Part shown: in pieces, positions 9,593 to 21,579 of the stretch
How the letters are laid out: every line of letters begins with the position of its first letter
How positions within the stretch are numbered: the first letter of the stretch is position 1
Assembly (NCBI GenBank): GCA_018136815.1
Contig: CM030939.1
Coordinates: 124,001-188,000 of the forward strand
Direction of reading: 5' to 3'
Source of the DNA: Isochrysis galbana
Lineage: Eukaryota > Haptophyta > Isochrysidales > Isochrysidaceae
Length of the DNA: 64,000 bases
Program-made: the position numbers and the translations under genes
The notes under the pieces: generated by a model
Databases searched by the model: none
What the model was told of the DNA's origin: nothing
What the model saw: only the letters and a program-made list of their open reading frames with translations

Positions 9593-11664
9593 ATGCTGTC
9601 CATCAGCACGCAGATCATCCTCGCGCAGACGCCTCTCGGCACCACATGCGGCGCCGTCAAGACCTTCTTCAAGGAAAACGAGTGCTGCGCCCCCAACCAG
9701 TCGGGCAAGGAGCTCCCGATGGCGGACGGCATCTGCCCATCTGTTGATCTTCAGATCTCGTATCCAGCCAAGGTTGGCATTTACACCCCGTGCCCATCTG
9801 AGGAAGTGTACTACGAGTTCCTCGACGAGAATCCCGTCGCGCCCGGCTACAAAGGCTGCGTCGCCGAGGCGGGATTCGATCCTTGCGGATGGTGAGCAAG
9901 CACGCACGTCGTGTCGATAGGCACCGAAGCACCGTGCATTCTGAGCTGAGTTCGTATCGCCTCGCAGGTCCGACTACTACTCCTATGATGCGGCAAGTGG
10001 TTGCTCCACCGACGCCAGCCTCACCACGGCCATTCAAACCATTCGCGGTGGCTCTCCCACCATGAGCGCAGACATGCTACGCCTCACCGGCGAGGACTTC
10101 CTGCCAACCATCACTTTCCCAATGATGCCCATGTCCTACCCCAATGTGGGCTCCAACCCTGACGACCCCGAGATGCAGGACCTCACCGTCACGTGGCACA
10201 AATTCATCGGGTACATGGGCTCGGGGCTGGACTTATCCGACTTTGAGGGCTACCCAACATACGGCGCCGAGCAGGGCATGGTGCTGTCCGTCGCCACCAA
10301 GGTGCTTGAAATGGCCCGTACGACCTGCAATCGAAATTTCTACGCCTTCCTTGAGGCGCCCGCTTACGGGTATGACTGGAGTCAGGCCGTAGCCTGGGTG
10401 GATTCACGCGCATCATCGTTCTACGAGGACGAATCGTGCTCATGCTTTGCGGCGGGAACCTGCAAGTCAGCCGGCATCGTCACGATAAGCCAACGTGGCT
10501 GGGCTCCAGAGATGCTCCCGGCGATGCCCTTTGCCGAGGCGGACAACGGCATGATGTATCAGCCCAACTCGACCGACGCGAATTCGCCGTGGTTCCAGAC
10601 CAATGTCATTCCTGGCAACCCGATTGGCCGCTTTGGCCCTTGCCACACGCCGCGCGAACGCTGCCTCTGTGACGGCGTCTACTGGTGCGACGCGCTTCCC
10701 CCCTTTCCCTTGTAGAGTGGTGTCCAAAAACCCGCAGTCTTGATCCCGCATTGCCTTGCACTGCAGGTACCCCGGTTTCGTCGCCCCTGACCATACGCTC
10801 TCCGACATCAAGTGTTACTCGTGGGCCTTCTCGATCACCAAAATCTACTCGGCTCGCATGCGCGCCGGCATCATGTTTGTCATGGACACCCCCGATGCCG
10901 CTTCCGCTGCCCGTAGCATGGTTGGCGGAGCCCTCTCCATCGCCAACGGCCTCTACTCGCACATGCAAATTCAAGGCCAGATGCAGCTCATGAACAAGAT
11001 TATGGAGAAGCCCTTCTCGGACGCCACGTCGTGGCTTCACGCCATGGCTATGGCCCAGTACGAGAAGTGGGACGTCATGTATGATGCATTCTCTACGTGC
11101 CAAGCCGCCGGCATCGCCAGAATCACCCCTGAGCAGCCGAAGTACTTTGGCGCCTACATCTTCTCGTACTTGCTTCCTGACTATCAAGGCTTGGCCATCA
11201 ACGTCGGCGGGTCATCGTCCGACTTCTTCCTCGCCGTCGTTGGTTACAATCATTTCAACTACAACTGGGGCTGGCGAGGCGAAGATCCCATGAATTACGG
11301 AAACGGCATCGACCCGTCCAAGGTCACGGTGCAGGACTTCACCCGCACCCACCTCTTCCGCGGGCTCGTGGCGTACGAAGAGGAGGCCCGCCGCATGAAG
11401 CTCGTGTGCGGGGATCTTGATGCGCGTGCCACCCCGTCCACGTTGACCGTTAATGAGTGGGTCGCCCTCCGCCAGGCTGATCGTCGTCGCCGCCGCCGCC
11501 TCGAAGACGGCCCGATCTCGCACCATGCCCGTGCTCTGGAAGTGCAGGAAGTTGCGCCGAAGATGAAGCTCATCAATGCGCTCAAGTTCGCCATGGAGAC
11601 TGACCCGCATCGCAAGCTCGAGTGGGAGTACGGCATGCCGCGCGACATGGCCGACGTGCAGTAG
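9593..11664 (+). CDS. Alliinase/TAA1-like PLP-dependent enzyme, secreted
   Basis: Exons 9593-9891, 9968-10684 and 10767-11664 (introns GTGAGC..CGCAG and GTGCGA..TGCAG, both phase 2) give 637 aa. The start chosen is ATG 9593; a short hydrophobic N-terminus (MLSISTQIILAQ) may be only part of a signal peptide, so an upstream exon is possible. A cysteine module TTCGAVKTFFKENECC follows, like that of the divergent neighbour. The body matches fold-type I PLP enzymes of the alliinase/tryptophan aminotransferase-related group: YGAEQGMVLSVATKVLE, FLEAPAYGYDW, NVIPGNPIGRFGPC, then YWYPGFVAPDHTLSDIKCYS. The probable PLP lysine is K364 in FSITKIYSARMRAG. The C-terminus is basic (RRRRRRLEDG). Possible reactions are transamination of an aromatic amino acid or C-S lysis; the sequence does not decide. 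Many cysteines suggest an oxidising compartment. Confidence 0.75.
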
Positions 11665-12310
11665 ACAGCTTCCTCGAGAAGCGGCCCCTGTTCGCGCTCG
11701 CACAGCGGTCACGTATGCGACCATGCACCTGATTCATTCGCCGTCGTTTTAGCTCGCTACCTGGAGCCAAACAAGGTTGAGAGTGAGACATCCCCCCGTG
11801 CGACTTGCTCCAAGTGTGGCGCACTTTGCTTTTCGGCTTGCGAGGGTGTTGTAGACTTCGCTTGGTGTGGACTCGACCCACAATGATACAGCTTCATGTG
11901 AACTTCGGACACTGATCATTTGACACATCGAGCCTAGTACTTGTACTGGGTTCGCTGCGGGCTTTCCACCTCAAAGATTGGGGACCATATTATTGTGTAA
12001 ATAAACATCTGGACACTCAGGCTACTATCGCTAGCTATGGTCCCATCACACTCACGGTGCTGACTCACGACGTCGCCCATGCCCTAAACATTAACTTCCT
12101 TTACGCTTGTCGTGTCGAGACCTAACCTTGCCCTGCTAATGGCCGTCCGGAGACTCGCTCAAGAAGTACTGTGTGTTTTATGCTGGTGATATTCTATGGC
12201 CGCTTTTCTCTCGCCTTTCGTTCGGTCTGCTCTATTTCTCTCCTCGATTTCGCCATCGTCGCAATGTCGTCAATCTGCTCTGCTCTCCACTCTCCTCCTC
12301 AATATCGCTC
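11665..12310. other. Intergenic region
   Basis: This is the 3' flank of the PLP enzyme gene. An AATAAA-like string (TGTAAATAAACATC, about 11995-12008) could serve as a polyadenylation signal. No gene is supported. Confidence 0.4.
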
Positions 12311-12900
12311 CCAACTAACTTTATAGTTGGTCGCCATGGAGCGCACCGCCGATCCCAACCTCTCCTTCGGGCTGGGGCGACGTGTGCATGACATCAAGGA
12401 CCCCAAGTTTGTGGCGAGAGAGAGGCTGTGACAAGCATCATACCTGTTCCAGACCAACAGAGACACTCCTCCATCAGGCATGCCTTATGGCAGAGGCCTA
12501 CTCTCCCACCCTGGGGACGGCCGCGCTGCCTGCCCGAGAACGGGTGGCCCTTATGGGCACAACACCAACAACAGGATCAACACGTATAGACAGACCGAGC
12601 AGCAAAACACCACACAACCCCACTGAACAACAGGATTCAAAAGGCGTCCCTAGGCGCATGCCATCCCTCTCTACCAACCGCGCTTTCGGATCAAGTCACA
12701 GCCTCACCACCCCGCCGGTCCCTGTCGCTCAGGAGCCACTCTTGGATAAGGAGCAAGGCAACTACGAATCAGACGCCACATTCGACCTATCCTTCCACTA
12801 AGAGGGGGACTACATCTTTAAAGACGCCACCGTCTACGCCGCGATCGTAGAGCTCCCCTTGGAGCTCGAAGGAGTCGACCCGGAGCCGGACTTTTGGGCC
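12310..12900 (+). mobile_element. Hairpin-start retroelement copy H3 with decayed ORF1
   Basis: It starts CCAACTA/TAGTTGG (stem 12311-12330, loop ACTTTA) and then ATG 12336, reading MERTADPNLSFGLGRR before a stop. A second frame (to 12801) contains VAQEPLLDKEQGNYESDATF. A third frame (about 12804-12900) reads EGDYIFKDATVYAAIVELPLELEGVDPEPDFWA. The last two match the C-terminus of copy H5 (QVALLDEDLEPEPEEEAEF; GAIVAHLNKLEGVDLEPDF). So this is an ORF1 copy broken by frameshifts. Confidence 0.65.
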
Positions 12901-13179
12901 CGCTCCCCCCCCCCCCGGTGCTTTTTCCCGGAGAGTCGGCCGACGTAGGTCGGTCCGCCTCAATGGGTTTTCCCTCATTTTAACTTGTGGGGAGTTAGAA
13001 TGGGAGCCGGGGGCATGCGAGGGGGGAGATTTGGAGGGGTGCATAGGAGTATGTATCTGTGTCAACAGCACGCGCCAAGGTGTACGGGCAGGTGCGCTGA
13101 GGGCTGTCGTGTTGGTACCGGGCTAGTGAGAGTAGTGGTAATAACGCTCAGTTGTTTTATTATTATCGACCCAAGAGGC

Positions 13180-13260
13180 CCAGCACAACAAGCACCAACA
13201 CGAACAAGAGCCAACACAAAACACTCAACACACAAAACCCTCGAAAGAGGGCGACACCGA
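13180..13260 (+). mobile_element. ORF1 fragment related to H5
   Basis: About 70 bp (ACAACAAGCACCAACACGAA onward) align with 29820-29890 of copy H5 at roughly 80% identity. They lie after the H3 C-terminus and so belong to a second insertion or a rearrangement. Confidence 0.45.
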
Positions 13261-14072
13261 CACGGACTCAACGCGAACCTCATGGACCCTGAAGAGACTT
13301 GTCGGATCCAGAGTGTTTCCACAATACTCTAGACGGATCCGATGGCTTGTGTGTCTTTTAACTTTAGGATGGGCATTGTGTTCTTGAGCCACTCAAATAG
13401 AAGCGTTGAGGGCGTGCCCCGTGGGAAACGAATACGACACCCTCTTCCCTCTTGGGGGGTGGCCTCAGGTAGTGCACCAAGGCCGGACCCCGGAAACCGA
13501 AGAAAAAGGAAAGAAGGGGGGCAGGGGAGGAGGTGGAGGGAGGGAACATGGAACATAAGGGGGATGGAAATAGAGATGGATAGTCCTGTAGACGGTAGGT
13601 GTATAGCCCAGAATTTTCAGATGTTTTTAGGGGTAAGCACAAGTATCCCTCAAAAGACGCCCAAATATCCATGCAAAATATCTGCGATATATCCCTCGGG
13701 AAGCCCAAATATCCAAAAAATATCCTTCATTATAATCTTTGCATAAGGTAAAAAAAAACCTTTTAATATTCTCGCCACGCGCGCGGCTATGTAGCTGTCT
13801 ATCGTAGCCACGCCCGTTTCCCTTCCTTTCCCTCACTTCCCGCCTTGCGGCAACTCCCCTCGTGCTCTACTTAGGGGCCCAGGTTGTGGGGGGGGTTGGG
13901 TAGGGCGGGGGTGCACCGGCCCCTAGTGGTCTGTCCTCGCCCTCCTCCTGTGCCTCTAGGTGGCCCGCTTCTCCCTGCGTCGGTGTGAGTGGATGATTGT
14001 TGCTGCGTCTCCTTTGTTTTCATCGCCCATCCCTTTTTGGGGTGTTTTCTAGGAGGGAGATGCGCCTCAGCC

Positions 14073-16146
14073 TTAGGCGAGTTTTTCGGCTAGGCCGAGT
14101 GTCCCTGCTACGAGGCCGAGGTTGTCGTTCATTATCAGCTTTCCTTTGTCGTTTTCTGTAAAAATGGGGGCGCTGAGCTCTAGCGGTCTTTTCAGCTTAG
14201 GTTTTCTCCCCTGGGCCACCTTACGAGTGCGCATTCGGTGATCGCCGTTTGGCGGGGCAATGCCCCTCACCAGGGTAGTGAACCTTATTAGCGTGGACTC
14301 CAAGACCGGTATGTAGTGGTACGTGTGTGATTCAAACTCTATTCTGTAGAAGTCTCTTATTATGTATCGCCATGCTATTACATAGAGGGTTTTTAGGCTA
14401 TCTGGCGTGGTTTCTGCCGGGTATGCAAACAGTCTGTCTTTTGTTTTCTGTTTTTTTGGCCTATTTGGTTTCGGGGTGTAGTTAGCGATTGCGTCTAACG
14501 TGTCGAAGATCTTCCTCGTCGCGGGGCACCACGCTAGATGACACGAATCTTCTTGGTATTTGCCGCACATTCTGCATTTTTTCGTCGTGCTATTCTCGAA
14601 TCTGTTCCTGGTACCTATCCTCCTGTGGGTGATGTGTTTGAAGTGTGGGTGTTTGTCGGTGTGTTTTAGCAACGGCAGGGTATATAGCTTGGCTATGTGT
14701 TTCCAGTCGTCTTTGGTGATGTCGATGCGTTTTTCCCACGCTTTTCTGGCTGCCTGTGAGTCGTTGCGGCGTGCTGCTTTGAGCGCGATCTTTGTGATGT
14801 CAGAAACTGTGATCGCGTCGAGCGCGATTTTTCCCTTTTGTATCGCGTACTCGTCAGCTAACGGGTACTCCATGTATCTGGGTCCTTTGTATCCATTCTC
14901 CCACCGCGCCGGTGGGTGATATCGTTGAAGTTCTTCGTCGTTAACTACGTTGCCGGTGTCGGAAATCTCTCCGAGGTAATCCGTGTTAGCGTGGATCCAA
15001 ACGTTGTTGAGTTTTTTGATGTATTTCTCATCGTCTGAGACTCTAATTTCTTCTTGTTTCGCTTCCTCCGCTCTTTGCGAGGCGTCTCTGTTATCTTCCA
15101 AGGAGGCCCTCTCCCTATGGTCGGGCGGTGGGCGTTCCGACGCTTTGTTGAGTATTTGTCGCGCGTGTTCGATTACCGCGCTCCATGAGTCTAGGAACTC
15201 CGACTTATGAATGGTTCGGTTTTCGTGTATAAATGTCTCTGGAAGGTGTTCGACATAGGCCGAGCACTCTTCTCTGTTGTAGGGTGTCGTGAAGGTGTCG
15301 TCCTTGAACACGTTGTGCACTACGTTGGTGTGCAGGGTCTCCCACATTCGTGCCCACGAGGCACGAATCGCTGGAGGAGGGAGGTGCGGGTTATGCCACA
15401 AGGGCTGCGAGAGCGCGCCCTCGCGCGTGAGGAACGAGGGTTGTATGTCTAGATCTCTGAAGTTCGCGATGGCCTCTCTCCAAAAAGTCGGGAGTGCCGG
15501 GTTGCCCATCAGGCTGCACGTCAGTGTTTTTATCGGGATCGTGGAGAGGACAGCGCCCCTTCCTAGTCCGGTGCGGCAGAACCATGCGTCAAGCGCGTGC
15601 TTCCATAGCGCTTTTCGCGCGTTAAGATAGTTTAGTATCCATTTGGATTGCAGGGCCTTGATATGGGTCGGCCAGTGGAGGAGCCCTATTCCCATTGATC
15701 TCGTCGCACTTTTTTCGTGGGATATGGCATAGTGTGGGTGTTTGACCCACTTATTTAGCTTGTTGGTGTGTGGGCTTGTCCAGAGGACAGCGTCGGCGGA
15801 TCTTTGTATCCGCTTGTGGAACCATCTCGGGGCGGCTAGCGGCTAGCGTCTGCAACCAGTATCTAGGTGTCCCGTATATCATGTAGTTTACAATAGTTGC
15901 CCTTCCAAATATCGTCATATATTTGGTGGCTGGCGCTAGGCTGGCCACTTTGTCATCGACTTTGTCGGCTAGTTTCGTCCAGAAGGATTTTAGCGCCTCC
16001 GGCGCTCCTAGCGGAACGCCTAGTATCGTTAGGTATTCGTTGTTGTTTATCCAGTTGTACCTCCGCATATCCCACGGGGGCCTTTGGGCTCTTTGCGCCC
16101 CCATCCGGAGCCAGCCTTCACAAGGTAACCTGAGAGCCTGAGACAA
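14073..16146 (-). pseudogene. LINE ORF2, C-terminal half (post-RT region and zinc knuckle)
   Basis: Two minus-strand frames form one ORF2 3' half. The upstream frame (16146 to about 15840) reads NNNEYLTILGVPLGAPEALK and IFGRATIVNYMIYGTPRYWL, the region after RT motif E in plant/algal L1-type elements. A 7-bp duplication (GGCTAGC twice, about 15834-15846) shifts the frame. The rest continues as APRWFHKRIQRSADAVLW through SMGIGLLHWPTHIKALQSKW to a Cys/His cluster CRMCGKYQEDSCHLAWC and a tail ending LGLAEKLA (stop at 14073). Apart from that shift the frame is open for more than 560 codons, so the copy is young. The 5' portion with the endonuclease and the catalytic RT motifs is absent. 13900-14072 is the probable 3' UTR. 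Confidence 0.85.
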
Positions 16147-16240
16147 GCGCGCGGCGAGTGACAGGCGACCTGGCTCCTTTGGGTCAAGATTACCCGAAAG
16201 GAGGAAACCTGGAATCTAGACTTGACAAACAGGCGAGACG

Positions 16241-16385
16241 GAACGAAACGAGAACTCGAATTCTAGATCGCTAGGGACGAACCCTACCAACCTAGAAGTA
16301 CCTGAGCTTCACCGTGTGGCCGCACGGCGAAGGACCTGGAAATAAGAGCCTGGAAATCGCATCATCTAGGATGAATGCGACAGTG
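16241..16385. repeat. Dispersed repeat A, copy 1
   Basis: About 145 bp are nearly identical to 36087-36232. The shared core is ACGAACCCTACCAACCTAGA, then CCTGAGCTTCACCGTGTGGC and CGCATCATCTA..ATGAATGCGACAGT. This copy lies just outside the 5' end of the LINE fragment; the other lies downstream of the copia remnant. Confidence 0.8.
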
Positions 16386-16754
16386 ATGAGCGCAAAGCAG
16401 CCAGTGTCCAATCGTGATTCATGACACGATTGCCCACAGAAATCGATCGCAACCATCACGCCTGAAGCTTTCAGGCCGGTGCTTGGCTAGATTACATGTT
16501 GAATCTACTAGTAGCCAAAAGAACGGGCGGTCTAGAGCTCGAAATTCGCCCTTCTGCCCAATTTTCGAGCCCTCCATGCGGAGAAAAATTCTCCCTTTAG
16601 ACGTCAAACAAAAGGCTATCAATTCCACAGTACTGTTCGGCCGCGCGCGTCGCGCCGTCGCAGAGCACGGTGCAGGCTAGCTTAAATTACATTTCTAGAT
16701 TGCTATCAGCCCTAAGATGCACGTGAAAATCCGAGGAGCCGACGAAAATATAGA

Positions 16755-16805
16755 GAGAACACCTGCCGCCGATGCTTTGGTTGAGCATCGGCGGCAGGTG
16801 TTCTC
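16755..16805. repeat. Perfect 22-bp inverted repeat with 7-nt loop
   Basis: The left arm 16755-16776 and right arm 16784-16805 are perfectly complementary over 22 bp, core CACCTGCCGCCGATGCT, with loop TTGGTTG. There is no mismatch and no extension beyond the arms. It lies in a gene-free stretch. Confidence 0.9.
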
Positions 16806-18569
16806 CCTGCCTCACAGCGTCGAGGGACGAGTCGGGAACCTGCCGTTTGGGGCGGCAAAGGCATTGTAGGTACGGGCTCGGTCGACCTGCGCCAGAGCGG
16901 GCGCGATCGGCAGCGCACCTGTCCCGCAATCGGCCAACAAACTTTTGTCGACCAGCGAGCAGCGTCGAGCGCCATGGCGTCCTGGTGCTCCAGCTCCTCG
17001 TCAGTCGCGAGCCAGAGCGAATCCTGCGGGGCGAGGGTCGGGACCGTCAAGGAGCATCCTCTGACGGCCGAATCGGCCGTGTGCAAGCCGTGTATGGTGC
17101 GCATGTGCATGCGCGGACGTCATCGCTGGGGCACCAGGGTTTGAAATTTGCTTTATAGGCAATATGGGGCGTCGGACCCCTAATTTAAGATATGTCTAGG
17201 CACCTTTTAGACAAAAGAAACACATCTCTCAGTGGGAGCGACGTCTAGTTCGGCTCGTGTGAGCCGCCAGAGCGTGTGCAAGGGGGGGGGGTCCGACGGG
17301 ACTTCGCACCGTCTTTTCGGACGAGGATTCTGAAAAGGCGGGGAGACCCTCCGAGCCGCTTTCGCCGGGGCTTTCCGCTCACGGTCAAAAATGTCGACCC
17401 CCCCCCATATTAGTACTTAAAAAGCCGTGTTTGACCGCCCTACTCGTTCTCGCACCATTGAGCATCAAATCCGCCTTGAGCTATGCAGATACTTTGGATA
17501 ATTCGTCATTTGTTGTACCGGATTCAACGGACAGGCGTGCCCCAGCCCGCCCCCCCACCCGCCAGGCCCGTCGTAGTGCACGCGGGCCACCCCCCATAGG
17601 GGGGGTAGCGGGAGCGGGGATGAGAGTATGGGGTATAGGCGATGGCGAGTGCGATACCGGAGGGGGGTGAGTCAGTAGCAGCATAGCGGGCACCTTCAAG
17701 AATTTTTTCTAGAGCCCACCGACAACGCTCGACGCGACAGGATCGGTGTTCCGAGATGTGAGCATGATGTCGACTTCGCGTGCACCACAATCCACAATCC
17801 TTGGCTTGTTGAAACGAATGCTCTGCCAATGCTCAATTCTTAGCTCCCCACATTGTTCCATGGCCCCTCCAACTAGTCATACACACTTTCATTCCATTCA
17901 TTGCACTCACACACCACACCGCACTAGCGTTTCGCCACATCACAAGCCTGAATCTTCAGATGTTTTTTCGACGGGCTCACACAACCCAGTCACAATAGCA
18001 CCGCGCTTATTGAAAACAAGTGCAATGTCACACATTCATGCATGTTGCTCATGCAATCCGCAGCTGTTATTGGAGCCAAGGGAGGATTTCCTTGCACAAT
18101 AGAAACAAGACCTCGTTGTTCAAGAAGAGGGCCTCGGCAGCCTTGTCATCCGTCAGGCATGCCCAACCTATACTTCCGGCCGAGTAGAGACCAATCAGAC
18201 GCACATCATCAAGTAGCGCAAGTGGGATGTCCTTCGCGTAGAGTGTATTGCCTCGTTTTCAAACTTGGTGATGTGTGTCTCGAAAGGAAATGACATACTA
18301 CTTGCCATATCGAGCGCTTCGCTCGGCGGGCGCACTCATGCACCGCACCTAACTGCCATTGCACCATGCCCTTGGGTATGTGCACTATCCAAATGGCCAG
18401 CCCCGTTCCCACTTGACCCGGCGCCGTCTATGGGCAGGTCGTTTAGAGGGGCCAGTCTGCCTAGTGGGTGCGAACAAGTCGGGGCAAGGCAACCAATTCC
18501 GTAAGTCGGCCGCAAGGCGCTTGAATCCTGGGTGAGGGCGCCAGCGGGTGGCTCTAGGAACGCGTGGAG
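16806..18569. other. Intergenic region
   Basis: Several short open frames overlap on both strands (for example 16772-17158 plus and 17110-16712 minus) but none has a recognisable domain. The string TGTTTGACCGCCCTA (about 17429) recurs at about 26545 with similar AT-rich sequence before it. Confidence 0.4.
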
Positions 18570-21399
18570 CTACGCTGATATTGGCTGCTTGACATTAGGC
18601 AAATCCCCACCATCGCTCCAAGCGGCCTCGTCGGCGACGAGATGATCAGACATGTCCACCTGCATACCGTCACCCGCCAGCGCCTCCTGCATCCGCGCCT
18701 CGATCTCGGCGGCCACATCCATAGGGCCGGATGGAGGCGGGAGCGACTTCTCCGCGAGAGGTGTAGAAGCTTGCCTGGCGGACGCCTTTGGCTCGGCTGG
18801 CTCGTCTAAGCGCCGCTTCCAAAAGCGGAGGCGCGAGAACTTCGGACGCACGTTCCTCGTCGTGTGCAGCTTCTTGTGCTGCTGGAACGAGCCGTTTACG
18901 GCCTCCTCGGGAAGCGCGCCGAGCATGAGTCCCTGGACGCCTTTGAGTGCGTTGCCTGGTGGCAAAAGGGAGACCAAAGCATTGAGGCTAAAAAAAGGTC
19001 ACTGCGGTACTCCTGGCCCGCGTAAGCTACCTGGACGCCTAGGGAAGCGATGCAGTTTGTCAATTTGCACTCACCGACGGTACTGCCGACAACGGTATCG
19101 GCTACAGTGGCCGTTCCTCGGAGGATAGACCCACTCATACCGCCGACCATCCCCGGCATGGGTTTCATCCGCTTCGCCTCCTCCTTTGCATTGATGGCCT
19201 TGGTGACTGCGCCGACAACCTGCGTTGCCGGCAGAATGCCTTAGCAATGGTGGAGACAATCCGGCACACGCAAGTATGCTTCAGGCGACAGCAAGAATCG
19301 CACCTTGAGCGTGGGGCACGGCGACTTGGGCTGATAAGCGGGCGGCCACTCGGCGCCCGTCACGATGGTCGAATACTTCCAAAGGTCGGCTGCAGTGTCT
19401 CGGTTGAGGACCTACAATGGGTGTGTGACCAGAGGCATATCGAGCGGACGACGTGGATGCGTGCAGCTGACCGTCGTGTGGTGGGCGGTACGAAGCCCGT
19501 CGCTGTGGCTGCCTCAGCGCGAGAGAGGAAAGCTTGCGGCGCGGGCGACGTCACCTTATCGCTCTGGTCGTTCTCATAAATGGAGTCCCACCCGCCGCCT
19601 GCGCCTCCGCCGCCGAGGATTTGGCCATCCTGCTCGAGCGCCGCCTCGCCGCGTCCCTCGCGCGGGCCACCATTCCACGACCAGTAGACGCCCGACTTGG
19701 AGCATCGAGGGTCGTGGGCGACCTGTGCGCGTGGTGGGGAACGCGTGAAGTGTAAGCGGGGCGTCGCCTGCCATTCAATCTCATACTAACGGGCGCCACA
19801 CCAGGCAATCACCTGGAAGAGCCGCATTCCTGCCTCCTCCTCGCCGACGAAGCCGCCGGTAATGTACTTCATGAAGATGGGGAAGTATTTGCGAAACCAC
19901 TCGCGTTTCTCGCGGAAGAGGGGCGATTCGGCAATGCACCTTTGAGCGGGAGCGAAAGCTGGAGCGTCACGCCACGGCCACGGCGGCAACAGGTGCGCAC
20001 CGCGCGACGCGCACCCCGGGTAGATGCTGGAGAAGGAGATACCCGTCTGCTTGTGGTACCTCTCGTGCAGCATATTGGAGGTCATCATTAGGCAGAGCTT
20101 TGAGTCTTTGTACGCCTTGGCTCCGTCGAAGTTGTAGCCTACGGAGCGGTAGGTGCGCATGGCGGTTGGACGGCCATCAGGCGTGGGGTGTTTGGGCTCG
20201 GCGCACCGTCAAACATAGAGATGGGGTTCTTGGCGCCTAGCTTGAGACCGTCCAACTCCTTGAGGTCGGCAATCGGATATACCCCGCCGCCACCTACGGT
20301 GTTGTCGTTGCCAGTGACGGAGCCCACGAAGATACACCGTGGGTCGGGCGCCCTGTGTGCCGTGCGGAGGTCAGGGTGGGCGCCCAAGCAGAGGTGGAGC
20401 AACCTGAAATGCAGGTAACCTTACGTGCACGCACTTGGCAAGGTCCTCGAGGAGTAGGCTCGTGAGCAGAAAGTGCGAGAGATAGTTGATCTGCATCTGC
20501 TGCTCGTGGCCGTCGACGCTCCACTTGGCGTACGGCAGGCTAGGCTGATAGACGGCTGCGTTGCATATGAGCCGGTCAATCGGCTTGCCCGACTTGAACT
20601 CTTCAAGCTCGTTAACAAAGGAGCGGACCTGCGACGCGATGAGTTGTGCAGTCACAGTCACGGCGGGCGGGACGGCGCGTAGGCCGAGGATTCAGTGGCG
20701 CTGGTGGCCTACGGCGCACCGACTCGAACGAGTTGAGCTCGCAGTGCATCGGCGTGAAGCTCTCCTCAGGGAAGCCATCCATCTCGGCGACTAGCTCCAT
20801 CTTGTCAAGATCACGCACCTGCAAAAAGCGTAGAGGAGCCAGTGTTTGACGAGCGGGAGCCGACGTGGCCGGCATGAACGAGCTGTCACCGCCGCTGCCG
20901 CCGGAAGACGCCGCGTGTGATTCTCGCGGGCCCACCGCCCTGTGCCTTTGGCCCCCTCTTCTCTGCTTGACTTTGCTCAAGACCGCTCAGTCACCTCGTC
21001 CCTCTTGACCCGCTCTCGCCGCCCTCCTCCCTCTCGCGCGCTGTGCATTCCCCTCGATCGTTCTCACAGGCACTGTTTTCTTTGTTCCTCATGTCCCCCT
21101 TTGCCGCCCCATCCATCTCCCGCTACGGACCTCTACCTCGCCTCCCCTCCCCCTTTCTCTCTGGCACTACTCACCGCTCCGACCACGTGGTACTTCCCCG
21201 TCCTGAGGAGTGTGGCGGCAGTCTTTCGTCCAAGTCCAGAGGAGGTTCCGGTGATGACGACGAGCTTCTTCTCGCCGAACTTCTGCGCCGCCGCCATCCT
21301 CTCCATCTGGCCTTGGAGCGTGGGCATGCGCCATCCAGAGAGGAACTTGAAGCCGAGGGCAGGCGAGAGGAGCAGGAGGAGGGGGAGGGAGAGGCGCAT
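18570..21399 (-). CDS. por: Light-dependent protochlorophyllide oxidoreductase, with C-terminal extension
   Basis: Ten exons: 21399-21175, 20818-20720, 20628-20435, 20352-20207, 20138-20015, 19939-19813, 19722-19555, 19411-19304, 19219-19075 and 18955-18570; all introns are GT-AG and the frame is consistent, giving 573 aa. The enzyme reduces protochlorophyllide to chlorophyllide with NADPH and light in the plastid. The N-terminus [19 protein letters not shown] is a signal peptide with F after the cleavage site, then a transit region. NADPH site [15 protein letters not shown] (about 48-61); [11 protein letters not shown]; catalytic Y231 and K235 in [52 protein letters not shown] near residue 380, where the family usually ends. 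About 180 further residues follow ([19 protein letters not shown], a Gly-rich [20 protein letters not shown] stretch, then a basic/acidic tail), spliced in frame. It diverges from the 2Fe-2S gene at 22158. Confidence 0.93.
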
Positions 21400-21548
21400 G
21401 GCGGGGGAAAGCAGGGCCGAGGGGCGAATGGGAGGTGGCGTGATCGGTGAGAGTGGGGGCGGGAAGGGATTGAGAGGAGAAAGGGAGAGCGGAGTATGAG
21501 GAAGCAGTAGGAGTGGAGGGGGGGAAGGGGAGAGGAGAGGAGTGGAGC

Positions 21549-21579
<31 letters not shown>

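Noticed and set aside
16712-17158. Overlapping frames around the 22-bp hairpin
   Set aside because: Both strands open in GC-rich DNA, no domain, no splice support.
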